In this document: in pieces, positions 8,142 to 16,264 of the stretch
Position numbering within the stretch: position 1 is the first letter of the stretch
Layout of the letters: every line of letters begins with the position of its first letter
Assembly: GCF_040712085.1 (NCBI RefSeq)
Contig: NZ_JBFCVK010000011.1
Coordinates: forward strand, 1-64,000
From: Aquibaculum sediminis
Lineage (GTDB): Bacteria; Pseudomonadota; Alphaproteobacteria; Kiloniellales; DSM-21159
Reading direction: 5' to 3'
DNA: 64,000 nucleotides
Position numbers and translations under genes: made by a program
The notes under the pieces: generated by a model
What the model was told of the DNA's origin: nothing
Seen by the model: only the letters and a program-made list of their open reading frames with translations
The model's database searches: none

Positions 8142-8872
8142 GGGGAGACGCTTTCCGGCAGTACGAAGCCCTCCACGACCGTTCGAACGCCCCCATGCAA
8201 ACCGCTCGGCCAGTTGCGGATGTCTGGTAGGTCGATGACTCGGTGAACCTTGTCACCCTCTTGTGGGCCCTCTTTCCATGGCCAGAGGGCGCGTAGCCTT
8301 CTCTGCGGTGTTGCGGATGGTAGTTTCCGCAGGGCCTGATAGGCAGTGGGAGCCTCTACAAAACCGCCAAACAGCCTGTTCGTCGGCAAGCAGGGTTTCC
8401 TGCCGATGAACAATGGACGCTTTGGACGGTCGAGCGCGGTGGCCAAACAATCGAGGTCTGGGGCACTTTTCTCCGGTTCAAGCCGGAGCACCAAGCGCAC
8501 GTCCGCATCCATGTGGAAGGTACGTTTTCGCCTGTGAGGCGCCTTGTAAGTGCCTCCGGAGCCGCCTCTGGCCTCCACTGTGCCCCCGGTTGTCCACCCC
8601 TTATCAGCATGGCCAAGCTTTGCGTTCTGCATGTCCGTAAGCAAGCTGTTCGACTCTTCGTCGTCTCTCCTGGCGGCGAAAACAAGACGATCCTGAAGCC
8701 TCTGATGATCTTCGCACTGGGTGCGACGCCAACCAAGCGCGTTGGCAAAAAGTCCTGTGATCATGGACGTTGCGGGGAAGTCACGAGTGACGCCCACGTG
8801 ATCGATGGTCACTCCACCGAAGGCCAGAAGCGGTGCCTGGATACTCAAGACCAGCCAGCGCTTCTCAGGCAT
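8138..8872 (-). CDS. cas5e: Cascade subunit Cas5e
   Basis: A 244-residue RAMP protein that caps the 5' handle of the crRNA in Cascade. It begins RWLVLSIQAPLLAFGGVTID, close to the LRLQGPLQSWG opening of the family, followed by DFPATSMITGLFANALGW, where the family has the PTKSxVxGLLxAALG block. It overlaps cas7e by 8 bp and cas6e by 4 bp. Length and order agree with subtype I-E. Confidence 0.93.
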   Translation of the reverse strand: MPEKRWLVLSIQAPLLAFGGVTIDHVGVTRDFPATSMITGLFANALGWRRTQCEDHQRLQDRLVFAARRDDEESNSLLTDMQNAKLGHADKGWTTGGTVEARGGSGGTYKAPHRRKRTFHMDADVRLVLRLEPEKSAPDLDCLATALDRPKRPLFIGRKPCLPTNRLFGGFVEAPTAYQALRKLPSATPQRRLRALWPWKEGPQEGDKVHRVIDLPDIRNWPSGLHGGVRTVVEGFVLPESVSP

Positions 8873-9992
8873 GAGGCGCTTCCCGCGCGCGTTCGGCGGC
8901 CCAACCGGCGAGCCCGGACAGCGAATGCTGCTCTATGCCGTCGAGCGACCCATTCATGCAAAGGTGAGCGCGCGCTTCCCCGGTGGCGTAGGTGGCATCG
9001 AAGGCCTGCAGCTCGGATTTCAAGGCATCCCGGGCCTTGTCGAAGTCATGCGGAATGGCCTTGCGGTAGGCAGTTGCCAGCGAACGCGGTTGTCGGTCTC
9101 CTGCCTCGATCAGCATCAGTCCGGCCCGGCCGTAAGGAGCCGTTGATCCCAGATTGGCACCGGGGCTTACTTCGGCGATGAGATGGATGAGGTTATGTAC
9201 GATGTCTGCGGCAAGTTCTGAGTCCGACGTGCAATTTTGCATCAGGCCGGGCAGGTCGATCACCGCATAGCCGTAGTAGAGCCCCGACGTGAGCTCGGTT
9301 TCCTGGATGGTATCGGCGCCACTGTCATCGTCATCTCGCTTGAGATCGTCGACGGCTGTAAAATAATCACCTTCGCTCTCTGACGCATGCACGGTAAATG
9401 CGTGCGCGACATGGACCGGTGCGTCGATGTTGGCCGCTGGATCGGATGTCACCATGCGGCCGAACAGGGCAGCAACGAGTCCGCCAGGCAGCGAAGTGCT
9501 CTCGCTCATCGCTTTGAAGTTCTTGTCCTTGGCCCATTGCGCGACGGCTTGCTCTGCGGACTTTCTATCCGATGCATCGCGTGCAATCTCCTCCGCACGC
9601 TGCGCCAGCCAGTCAAGTTCCCGTTCACTTAGGAGCAACGTCTGGCGGCTCTTTTTTCCTGTGGCACCCTTTTCTCCGTAAACCAGCTTCTGGAATGCCG
9701 GCTCCAGCGCATCGACAACCTCTTCTGGATACTTGCCCCTTAGGGGCCCGATCACCTTCTCCGTCACGAGTTCCCGAGAGCGAAACGAGCCCACATAGCC
9801 GGCCAGTGTTTGAAGCGCATTAGGGTCGTTCTCTGCCGTTCTCCAGTGCCGCTTCAGGCACTGAGAAGATATTCGAGTCCGGTTCGTGCCGCCGTATATG
9901 AGCCGTTTGGCCTGTCCGGTATCGTCTCTGTTCAATAGCGCAGCGGTGTAGGAATGCAGCGTGTGAATCTGCAGGAAGCGTGGCGTGGTCAT
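8865..9992 (-). CDS. cas7e: Cascade backbone subunit Cas7e (Cse4)
   Basis: A 375-residue protein that forms the helical six-copy backbone along the crRNA. The N-terminus FLQIHTLHSYTAALLNRDD then GTNRTRISSQCLKRHWR carries the family's nucleotide-binding start and the conserved RxSSQxLKR motif. Later blocks include VAHAFTVHASESEGDYFTAVD and GLYYGYAVIDL. It starts inside the cse2 stop (4-bp overlap). It appears intact. Confidence 0.95.
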   Translation of the reverse strand: MTTPRFLQIHTLHSYTAALLNRDDTGQAKRLIYGGTNRTRISSQCLKRHWRTAENDPNALQTLAGYVGSFRSRELVTEKVIGPLRGKYPEEVVDALEPAFQKLVYGEKGATGKKSRQTLLLSERELDWLAQRAEEIARDASDRKSAEQAVAQWAKDKNFKAMSESTSLPGGLVAALFGRMVTSDPAANIDAPVHVAHAFTVHASESEGDYFTAVDDLKRDDDDSGADTIQETELTSGLYYGYAVIDLPGLMQNCTSDSELAADIVHNLIHLIAEVSPGANLGSTAPYGRAGLMLIEAGDRQPRSLATAYRKAIPHDFDKARDALKSELQAFDATYATGEARAHLCMNGSLDGIEQHSLSGLAGWAAERAREAPHA

Positions 9993-10531
9993 GCTGCGGA
10001 ATCCTTTTCGCTTTTGGCTTCATGCTGGTCGAGTCGGCGGTAATAGGTTTGAGCAAGCTGGCGGGCGTGCTGCACGTTGTTGGAAAAGAGAAGGCGGGCG
10101 ATATCCATGCAGTTTACGCCCCGCCCTGGATCAAGCTTCGCGCTGAGAAGACGAGCCAGGCTCTCCAATGCTGCTCCGCGTTTTTCGGTGGGCAGGGCAA
10201 GAAATCGTGCCAAGCGAGCTTCCGAAAGTTCCGCATCACAGAGCGCTTCACCAAGCGGGCGGCTGCGATCATGGAAAGGCAATCGACGGCTCGGCTCTCC
10301 CTTTGGGGCGAGTAGGGCAAGAATCTTGACGAAGCGCATGCCCGTTTCGGTGGTTGGTAAGCCGAAACTGACAGCGAGCCTCCAAAAGTCCGCCTCGCCC
10401 GGCCCATGGACATCCATGCGGCGCAAGCGTGCAAGCGCTCCGGGATCAAGTTTCAGCATCGCCCCGGTTAGGCGAGGGATTGCTGCGTATAGTTCGGAGG
10501 CGGGGCTACGCCTCTCAGAGTCCGGCGGCAT
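9989..10531 (-). CDS. cse2: Cascade small subunit Cse2 (Cas11e)
   Basis: A 180-residue, mostly helical protein, two copies of which line the belly of Cascade and stabilise the R-loop. Family-like segments are ARLRRM near residue 35, FWRLAVSFGL, RFVKILALLAP and the C-terminal NCMDIARLLFSNN then RQLAQTYYRR, matching the usual WARDYYR end. It overlaps the cas8e end by 17 bp. Assignment also rests on its position between cas8e and cas7e. Confidence 0.9.
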   Translation of the reverse strand: MPPDSERRSPASELYAAIPRLTGAMLKLDPGALARLRRMDVHGPGEADFWRLAVSFGLPTTETGMRFVKILALLAPKGEPSRRLPFHDRSRPLGEALCDAELSEARLARFLALPTEKRGAALESLARLLSAKLDPGRGVNCMDIARLLFSNNVQHARQLAQTYYRRLDQHEAKSEKDSAA

Positions 10532-12113
10532 CCGCTGCCTCCTTTTCTTCAGGCTGCCTTTCGAACAACTCGGGATAGTGCTTTCTGATTATGCTAGTAA
10601 GGGCGCGCCGAGCGCGCGCTTCGGCGCGGTGTCTGAATAGGGACGGGCAGGGCATGGTGGGCAGGAACTGATCGAACACCTGCTGTGTGCGTTGCCACAG
10701 GCGTCGCTCAAACTCGCCGCTTTCTGATCTGAGAGCAGCCTGCCCCTGATCTTGGGCATCGAGCCGCCTCCAGAGGTGTTCGAAGAATATCGAATCAGCA
10801 AACTGATCCAGCGAGTTTCGAGCGCTTTGAGCGTAGCTGTATAGCTCTTTCTTAATTCCTTCCTTCTCCCCTTTGGCCGCTGCCAGTGCCAGCGAGTAGG
10901 AGATCGCCTTGGTGAAGGCGGAGATAGTTGCGGCCTGTGCTCTTGCCAATTCGTGCAGCGCCGCGGGTCTCGCTCCAAGGGTGAGTAGAGCTTTGCCCGA
11001 AATTGGTATTCTGCGAGAGCGTAGCCCTCCTGTTTTGGAGTTGCCGCGAGCAATCGCATTTGCCATCAGCGTCATCCGGGAGTTCGGGGTCTCAAAGGAC
11101 GCAGGCCGAGCCAAAAGTGGCGCTTCCCAGTCGCCGGACAGCAGCAGATTCGTGAGGGTCGCGTAGTGGAAATCTCCGTCTTCACCAAGTGTTAAGCTCC
11201 GGCGGTCGGTTTTGTGGACGGGTGCCCAGGGGTCACATAGAACGCCGTTCAGGTGCTTGGCATTGATTCGGGTAGCCTTTGAGGTGCCCCTGACCGCTTG
11301 AATACGGCTGGATTTGAATGTGAACCGTATGCGGCGACAGACTTCGATGAACCAAATGTCGAGTTCATCGATTTGCAGCTGCTCACCCTCTCTCCATGGC
11401 GCAAGCCATGTCAGCGCAAGCCCGTCGTCTGCATAGTTGAGACTGGTGTCCTCCAGAACCTTCCGACGCGTCTCGAGGAGGACGCTAATTTCCCGTCTCA
11501 TCCATGCGCCAGGTCGGGGCGACATGACCCTCTGGTTCTCTTGTGGAAGCGGGGCCAAAGTGAGCATTGCGCGAGAAGAGGATCCCCCATTCATGCGCGC
11601 AGTACCTTGATTCCCGGCGCCTCCATAACCCTCGCCGGTTTGCAATGATATCAGCGCAAACATCCAGTCTTGCGGGTTCCCTTCTCGTGAAACAGCTTGC
11701 TTGAGATCATGATTCTTGGCGGTGATCAGCAGGTCGAGCGAATCAGCCGTTGGAACGTCGTTGGCAAGCTTGAGGCCATTTGGGACCGGCGGCTGCATGA
11801 ACGCTGGCTTGCTCCAGTCGGAGACCACCAAGCACCAAGGCTCATCGTCGCGATAGGCAGGTGCTAGGCCTCGCAACAGATCCGCCCATGCGGCCTCCGT
11901 AAGTGGGATTTCGGACTGTCCGCCACGTTGGAGCGCAAGCGCCCCGAGCTGTACAAGGAACATGTGCCAGAACATGCTCTGATGCGGACGCAGTGCGGGG
12001 AAGCTTTCAATCTCGTCCCGGGCGAGCGCTGCCAGTACACCAGGCAGCGTCAGCTTTCCACATGGTGTGGTCTGGATCAGTGGCTCAGTGAGCAGATTGA
12101 ACGCCAGCCCCAT
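10515..12113 (-). CDS. cas8e: Cascade large subunit Cas8e (Cse1)
   Basis: A 532-residue protein that recognises the PAM and recruits Cas3. It opens MGLAFNLLTEPLIQTTPCG, close to the FNLLTEPWIPV consensus, and includes FHMFLVQL-like WHMFLVQLGALAL, PAFMQPPVP and NHDLKQAV segments typical of Cse1. The ATG at 12113 is preferred to a GTG at 12116. It overlaps the cas3 end by 29 bp, so translation is probably coupled. It appears full length. Confidence 0.94.
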   Translation of the reverse strand: MGLAFNLLTEPLIQTTPCGKLTLPGVLAALARDEIESFPALRPHQSMFWHMFLVQLGALALQRGGQSEIPLTEAAWADLLRGLAPAYRDDEPWCLVVSDWSKPAFMQPPVPNGLKLANDVPTADSLDLLITAKNHDLKQAVSREGNPQDWMFALISLQTGEGYGGAGNQGTARMNGGSSSRAMLTLAPLPQENQRVMSPRPGAWMRREISVLLETRRKVLEDTSLNYADDGLALTWLAPWREGEQLQIDELDIWFIEVCRRIRFTFKSSRIQAVRGTSKATRINAKHLNGVLCDPWAPVHKTDRRSLTLGEDGDFHYATLTNLLLSGDWEAPLLARPASFETPNSRMTLMANAIARGNSKTGGLRSRRIPISGKALLTLGARPAALHELARAQAATISAFTKAISYSLALAAAKGEKEGIKKELYSYAQSARNSLDQFADSIFFEHLWRRLDAQDQGQAALRSESGEFERRLWQRTQQVFDQFLPTMPCPSLFRHRAEARARRALTSIIRKHYPELFERQPEEKEAADAAGL

Positions 12114-14691
12114 CACGCGTCGCCCGTTTCAGCCCTTCCCTATCGTAAAGAAAGCATCTCTCGGCAACCATAGCAATAAGTGATTCTTCCAGCACACGTA
12201 TTTCAATTGGCGAGTCCGGCCCGACGCCCATCGACCACTGAGGGGGCAGAGTGAGACTCGTGATGCGCTGGCCGAAGGGACCTGGCACTGCCTCCGGAAG
12301 CCGGACGACGGCCCCCTCCGCTCCCAAGCGGGTGCGGATCTTTTCTTCATCGCTGGCAAAAAGCCTGGGATTGCCGGCCTCGTCGATCAAAGGCTCATCT
12401 ACCGGAACGAGGACGCTATGTGCCGCCTGAGCGTCGGCGATGTCTTTGCCATATACGTTCGACCAGTAGTCCTGCCAGGTCTTGCCCAGTTCCTGATTGA
12501 GCGCCTCAAACTGCTCTGGGTGCGTTGCGCTTTCCACCAGTCGGCGATTCATGGAGGGTATCAGCCATTCGGGGCTGGAAAGCACAAGCCGCCGGGTGAG
12601 TTCGCAGGCGTGTAGGTTGAGATACACGCCGCCGCCGTCGCGAAACTTGCCCAGTCCGTTCTCCGGCTGGTGGGCGGCCAGTTGATCAAGTCCCTGTTCC
12701 GGACTGAGCACTACGCACTGCGGTTGCGCGAACCCAGCAGGTCGCTCCAAGCGGTGCCTGTGAAGGCGGCCAATGCGTTGCAGCAGCACATCAACTGGGC
12801 AAAGATCCGTGACAAGCAAATCGGCGTCGATATCGAGCGACTGTTCGAGGGTCTGGGTGCCGATCACGATCATGCCCCTGGGGCTGCGGATTTCCGGCTT
12901 CGGTGAAAGGGCTGCCTCCACTTCACCATCGAGAAGCCTGCGATCCTCCGGGGCGAAGCGCGAGTGATGAAGTGCCGGGCCTCCGGCGACCTGCCAGAGC
13001 AGGTTTGCGTGTCCCGCGGCAACCACTTCGCGGAACGTCTCTATCGCCGATCTCACCGTGTTGCGAATGACAAGGACCCGAGCGCCACGTTTGGCGGCCG
13101 AAACAGCACGCTCACAGGCTTCCTGTGCGCTCCATGACAGTGCCAACGTCATGGACACGCACTTATCGTCTTCGTCCTTCCCTCTAGGTGTACGGGGCGG
13201 TGTACTTTTGCCCCACACGACCGGGTAAGGCGCTTCCAACGCCTCCTGAAACGATGGGGGAGTTGCCTTACGGCCCTTCAGCCAACGAGAGCGTGCCGAG
13301 GAACCCAAAGTGGCGGACATCAGCATTGCATGGCCGCCGCGGTGGAAGTGGATGCGCAGTAAGTGATCCTGAACGGCTGTCATGTAGGGGTCGGAAGCAT
13401 GTACCTCGTCGATCACCAAAAGGGATTTCGACAAGGCAGCGCTGCGCAGGTGGGCATGCTTTACCTGCAATGCGGCGAGCATGGCTTGGTCTACAGTCCC
13501 CACAGCCACGGTGGCGGCAAGGTGGCGTTTGGCGTTTTCTGCGGCCCAACGTGCAAGGCGGACCCTCTCGTCAGGGTCATCGTCCCACAGCACCTCGAAG
13601 CTCGGCATTGCCTTGCCTTCAGCCTGGCCGGCTTTGAAGTAGCTGGGAATGGCCAGAACAGCTTCCGGTGCCTGCTCCCCGAAGAGATGCTTCAGGGCGC
13701 GGTCAACACGGCCGTGAATTTGCTTTGCGGCCGCTCTCGTTGGCAGGGCAAAGTACAGGCTGTCGACCTTTCCCGCCTCGAACAGCTGCGCGAAGCGCCA
13801 CAAGGCTGCCTCGGTTTTTCCGGAACCGGTTTCCGCTTCCAGGATGGTCAGAGGGTCGTCCAGCGACCAATCACCAACGATCTGCTGAGTGCTCTTCGCT
13901 GCCCAGCCAGGCGCGAAAGACTCAAAGCTTGTCCGGCCGGCGACGGCTAGACGCCACTTCTCAGTGTTGAGCCCTATGTCTTGCGCTGCACGCTGCGCCT
14001 TGTCGCGTGCGGCCGCCATGTAGCCGCGCTCTAGCTGCGGCACGAACTCGAATATGTCGCGATTGGAGCCCAGCCAGTCAGCCAGAGAGACGAGCCCGCA
14101 AAAGAGATGCTGGAAGTGGGGGGATGTGGGTAGCGGGTCACCGTCCTCTTCAAATGCGCCCGCAAACCAATCGGGAAGCAGCGCACCGATTTCTACCGAT
14201 GCGGTAAGAGGATCGTAGTTGGCCGCAGGCACCGCGCGCCAGCCTTTTGCGGCTCTTCCCTGTACCTGGAAGGGGCGGCCGTGGTGGGCAAGGACGGCGA
14301 AGAGCAGATTCTGGTCGCACCCCCATGAGATCAGCCGATCCAAGTGAAGATTCTTCGCAATCTCACCGTCGAACGGTGGCTCCATGCCGAAGATGGCAGC
14401 GCCTTCCTCGACATGACCGTGCAGTTGTCCTGGTGGCCAAAAGTGACTGGGCCAGCCGCACTTGGCCTGAAAACCAGGATGGAGTTTGCCGCAATCGTGG
14501 AGGAAAGCGAGGACAGAAAGTCGGGCCAGATCAACGCTGCTGAGCGACCGCCCAACGACGGTGTTCAGCCGGGCACGAACTATGGGCAGTTCGGCCAGCA
14601 CCTCGAAACAGGCGGCCACGTCGGCACAATGGTGCGCGAGATGATGGCTGTTGCCGTCAGAGGTCTTTCCCCATGGAGAACAGAGTGCCAT
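12085..14691 (-). CDS. cas3: CRISPR-associated nuclease-helicase Cas3 (HD domain fused to SF2 helicase)
   Basis: An 868-residue effector that degrades DNA recruited by Cascade. The N-terminal HD nuclease has HHLAHHCAD (His16-Asp24) and FLHDCGK (His65, Asp66, Lys69). The helicase part has Walker A AETGSGKT at 286-293, a DEVH box in VIDEVHASDP, motif III LMSATLG and motif VI LQRIGRLHRH. The ATG at 14691 gives MALCSPWGKTS, the usual Cas3 N-terminus. An upstream in-frame TTG at 14784 would add 31 residues with no family match. No strong RBS precedes either site. All key residues are present, so interference should be possible. Confidence 0.94.
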   Translation of the reverse strand: MALCSPWGKTSDGNSHHLAHHCADVAACFEVLAELPIVRARLNTVVGRSLSSVDLARLSVLAFLHDCGKLHPGFQAKCGWPSHFWPPGQLHGHVEEGAAIFGMEPPFDGEIAKNLHLDRLISWGCDQNLLFAVLAHHGRPFQVQGRAAKGWRAVPAANYDPLTASVEIGALLPDWFAGAFEEDGDPLPTSPHFQHLFCGLVSLADWLGSNRDIFEFVPQLERGYMAAARDKAQRAAQDIGLNTEKWRLAVAGRTSFESFAPGWAAKSTQQIVGDWSLDDPLTILEAETGSGKTEAALWRFAQLFEAGKVDSLYFALPTRAAAKQIHGRVDRALKHLFGEQAPEAVLAIPSYFKAGQAEGKAMPSFEVLWDDDPDERVRLARWAAENAKRHLAATVAVGTVDQAMLAALQVKHAHLRSAALSKSLLVIDEVHASDPYMTAVQDHLLRIHFHRGGHAMLMSATLGSSARSRWLKGRKATPPSFQEALEAPYPVVWGKSTPPRTPRGKDEDDKCVSMTLALSWSAQEACERAVSAAKRGARVLVIRNTVRSAIETFREVVAAGHANLLWQVAGGPALHHSRFAPEDRRLLDGEVEAALSPKPEIRSPRGMIVIGTQTLEQSLDIDADLLVTDLCPVDVLLQRIGRLHRHRLERPAGFAQPQCVVLSPEQGLDQLAAHQPENGLGKFRDGGGVYLNLHACELTRRLVLSSPEWLIPSMNRRLVESATHPEQFEALNQELGKTWQDYWSNVYGKDIADAQAAHSVLVPVDEPLIDEAGNPRLFASDEEKIRTRLGAEGAVVRLPEAVPGPFGQRITSLTLPPQWSMGVGPDSPIEIRVLEESLIAMVAERCFLYDREGLKRATRDGAGVQSAH

Positions 14692-14800
14692 AAACCCAAC
14701 TGTGGATTGCTCATCCACTGGTGGCAACCTGATTCTGAAAACATCGAACGTAAGTCGATAAAGCCGGATGCAATCATCGCTCAAGCGGCCCGTTCTCTGA

Positions 14801-14831
14801 TTTTTTTCTCTCTCTCTCTCTCTCTCTCTCT
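14801..14831 (-). repeat. T7 plus (CT)12 microsatellite upstream of cas3
   Basis: Seven T bases (14801-14807) are followed by twelve uninterrupted CT units (14808-14831). On the cas3 strand this is (GA)12 then A7, lying about 110 bp upstream of the chosen start and 17 bp upstream of the alternative TTG. The cas3 frame stays open through the tract but offers no ATG or GTG start in it, so the tract is probably untranslated. Slippage could change promoter spacing or the 5' UTR. Confidence 0.9.
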
Positions 14832-14879
14832 GGCTCCCTCAAATGTTAAGGGATGTACGGGGGAGGTGTTGGCCTCGCG

Positions 14880-15254
14880 CTACGGCTCATCTTGCTCGGT
14901 TTGTTCGTGCGAGCCGAGATGCCGGGACGGCTCCATTCGGTCATGGAGCAGGCGGACGACCTCGACCAGGCCGGGCTCGTGTGCCCGGTAGAAGATAACA
15001 TGCACCGGGTCTCGTACGGGTTCGTCGTTGCTCTCGGCGCGGCTATGACGGATGTGTAAGCTCCGTAGTCCGGCGGAGAGTTCGCTGCGGTCGATAGTAG
15101 AAAGGCCCTGGGGGTCGGATGCGATCCGACGCAAAGCCGCAGTCACTAGGGCGCGATAGCGCCGCCGCGCCTCGGGCCCATGCAGCGCCTCGCTGGTGCT
15201 CAACACCGATGCGATGTCGGCCTTCGCTGGGTCTGATAGCCGATAGCGCGCCAC
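14880..15254 (-). CDS. parE: RelE/ParE family toxin
   Basis: A 124-residue toxin. MARYRLSDPAKADIASVLST matches the ParE opening in which a helix follows YRLSxxAxxDLxxI. The later blocks LRSLHIRHSRAESNDEPVRD and PVHVIFYRAHEPGLVEVVRLLHDRM form the toxin's sheet and typical VxRVLHxRMD-like ending. ParE members poison gyrase and RelE members cut mRNA; this one looks closer to ParE. The start is GTG, three bases after the antitoxin stop. It lies upstream of cas3 on the same strand. Confidence 0.88.
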   Translation of the reverse strand: MARYRLSDPAKADIASVLSTSEALHGPEARRRYRALVTAALRRIASDPQGLSTIDRSELSAGLRSLHIRHSRAESNDEPVRDPVHVIFYRAHEPGLVEVVRLLHDRMEPSRHLGSHEQTEQDEP

Positions 15255-15257
15255 GCT

Positions 15258-15530
15258 TCACCCGGCGGCCTTCGGGGTGAGGCGGTCGAGCGCATCATCC
15301 AGGTCAGCGTCGTCCACTTCCGTGAAAGCTCCCCGGTCGAGTGCGGCGAGCCCGGCCTGGATCTGCGTGCGCAGAAGGTCGAGCTTGAGATCGTCGGTCT
15401 GAAGGCGCTGCTGCAAACTGCGCACGGCGTCGCGCATCGCCTCGCTGGCGTTCTGATACCTGCCAGCCTCGACGGCTTCCTGGATGAAGGCGTCTTGTTC
15501 GGCGGTAAGGTTTACGTTTCGGGTCGGCAT
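15258..15530 (-). CDS. parD: ParD-type antitoxin
   Basis: A 90-residue antitoxin. The N-terminus MPTRNVNLTAEQDAFIQEAV then YQNASEAMRDAVR is a ribbon-helix-helix DNA-binding domain. The acidic C-terminus (FTEVDDADLDDALDRL) is the toxin-neutralising tail usual for ParD. The ATG at 15530 is preceded by TTTGGAGGACATCGTC, a clear RBS; longer versions of this frame run through the upstream promoter and are unlikely. It precedes parE in the standard order and should repress the operon with the toxin. Confidence 0.9.
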   Translation of the reverse strand: MPTRNVNLTAEQDAFIQEAVEAGRYQNASEAMRDAVRSLQQRLQTDDLKLDLLRTQIQAGLAALDRGAFTEVDDADLDDALDRLTPKAAG

Positions 15531-15554
15531 GACGATGTCCTCCAAATTGCCGAG

Positions 15555-15583
15555 AGAATAGTGCCATTGGCAATCTTTGCCAA
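15555..15583 (-). promoter_or_regulatory. parDE promoter with palindromic operator
   Basis: On the minus strand TTGGCA (15583-15578) and TATTCT (15560-15555) are separated by exactly 17 nt, a good sigma-70 promoter 25 nt before the parD start. A perfect inverted repeat, TTGGCAA-TCT-TTGCCAA on the plus strand (15567-15583), covers the -35 box, as expected for autorepression by a ribbon-helix-helix antitoxin. Confidence 0.75.
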
Positions 15584-15751
15584 GTATTGGCCCGTACATA
15601 CCGACCGGCTTATCCGCGGCGCAGGTCGAGCCACCCCGCTGCCGAGCAGGCCCCCAACGCCGCACTTCACGCCGCTTCCGGTTGTGCCAAACCATCGGAA
15701 ACCTTCCGGAAAAACGCCAAGAGAGCGCTCGTTCGCCAAAGGTGGAGATAC

Positions 15752-15953
15752 GCCCCCGCAACCAACTTTACCGAACAACACAACAAACCACCCGCTCCGG
15801 CATCCGCCTGAGCGGGTTTTTGCGTTGTGCCAAAAGCACTTGCGAGAGCAAGCAGCTGCACGATGGCCCCCTCCAGTGTCACCCGGTGGCCCTGGGCGGC
15901 GTCGTGGGAAATCACCACCCGCTCGATCAGGTCGCGCAACTGCTGGCGCGCCG
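15752..15953 (+). repeat. Direct repeat, copy 2 (tRNA-fMet 3' end, terminator, recombinase tail)
   Basis: Gap-free match to 197-398. Unlike copy 1 it has only the last 13 nt of the tRNA, preceded by GGTGGAGATAC. The roughly 160 bp before it (15590-15751) resemble those before copy 3 (38068-38244); the last 96 of these align without gaps. Copies 2 and 3 therefore look like the far ends of integrated elements. Confidence 0.8.
15791..15821 (+). terminator. Rho-independent terminator in repeat copy 2
   Basis: CCCGCTC pairs with GAGCGGG across the same 12-nt loop as at 236-266 and is followed by TTTTT. No gene ends just before it on the plus strand; it is probably a duplicate of the rrn terminator. 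Confidence 0.75.
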
Positions 15954-16264
15954 CCTCGGCGTCGGGCATCCGCAGCTGCCGGGCAAGGTCTGCAACCCGG
16001 GCGCGATAGACGGCGGCAAGGTCATCGTCCAGATTCAAGACCGGCTCCTCATCGGACTCCGCCAGCTGCACTTCCAGGGCGGTAAACTCGCTTTCGATGG
16101 TGGGTGGATAAGCCTTCTTCCGAGAAGCCGATCCCACCTTGCCTCCGATTATGGGTATAGTACAGGCTAGGCCAGGAGGCCGCTGGGGGCCGCTTGATCT
16201 GGAGTAGCCTCATGGGCGCAGCGGTAGCGCTGGCATCTGCCAATTCGGAGCCGAGAGTGGCGAC

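Larger units (their letters stand above)
15667..16137 (-). pseudogene. Large serine recombinase remnant, copy 2 (C-terminal helical region)
   Basis: Only the last part of a large serine recombinase remains. SEFTALEVQLAESDEEPV to LAAVYRARVADLARQL is the coiled-coil-like linker and AARQQLRDLIERVVISHD the C-terminal segment, closely matching copy 1. Catalytic and zinc-ribbon domains are missing. The tail reads antisense through a terminator and the tRNA-fMet 3' end sequence. It then continues about 30 residues (AYLHLWRTSALLAFFRK) into DNA that copy 3 shares but copy 1 lacks. Not functional. Confidence 0.75.

Noticed and set aside
14692..14784. Upstream TTG start for cas3 adding 31 residues
   Set aside because: The extra residues match no Cas3 N-terminus, and the downstream ATG begins at the conserved block.
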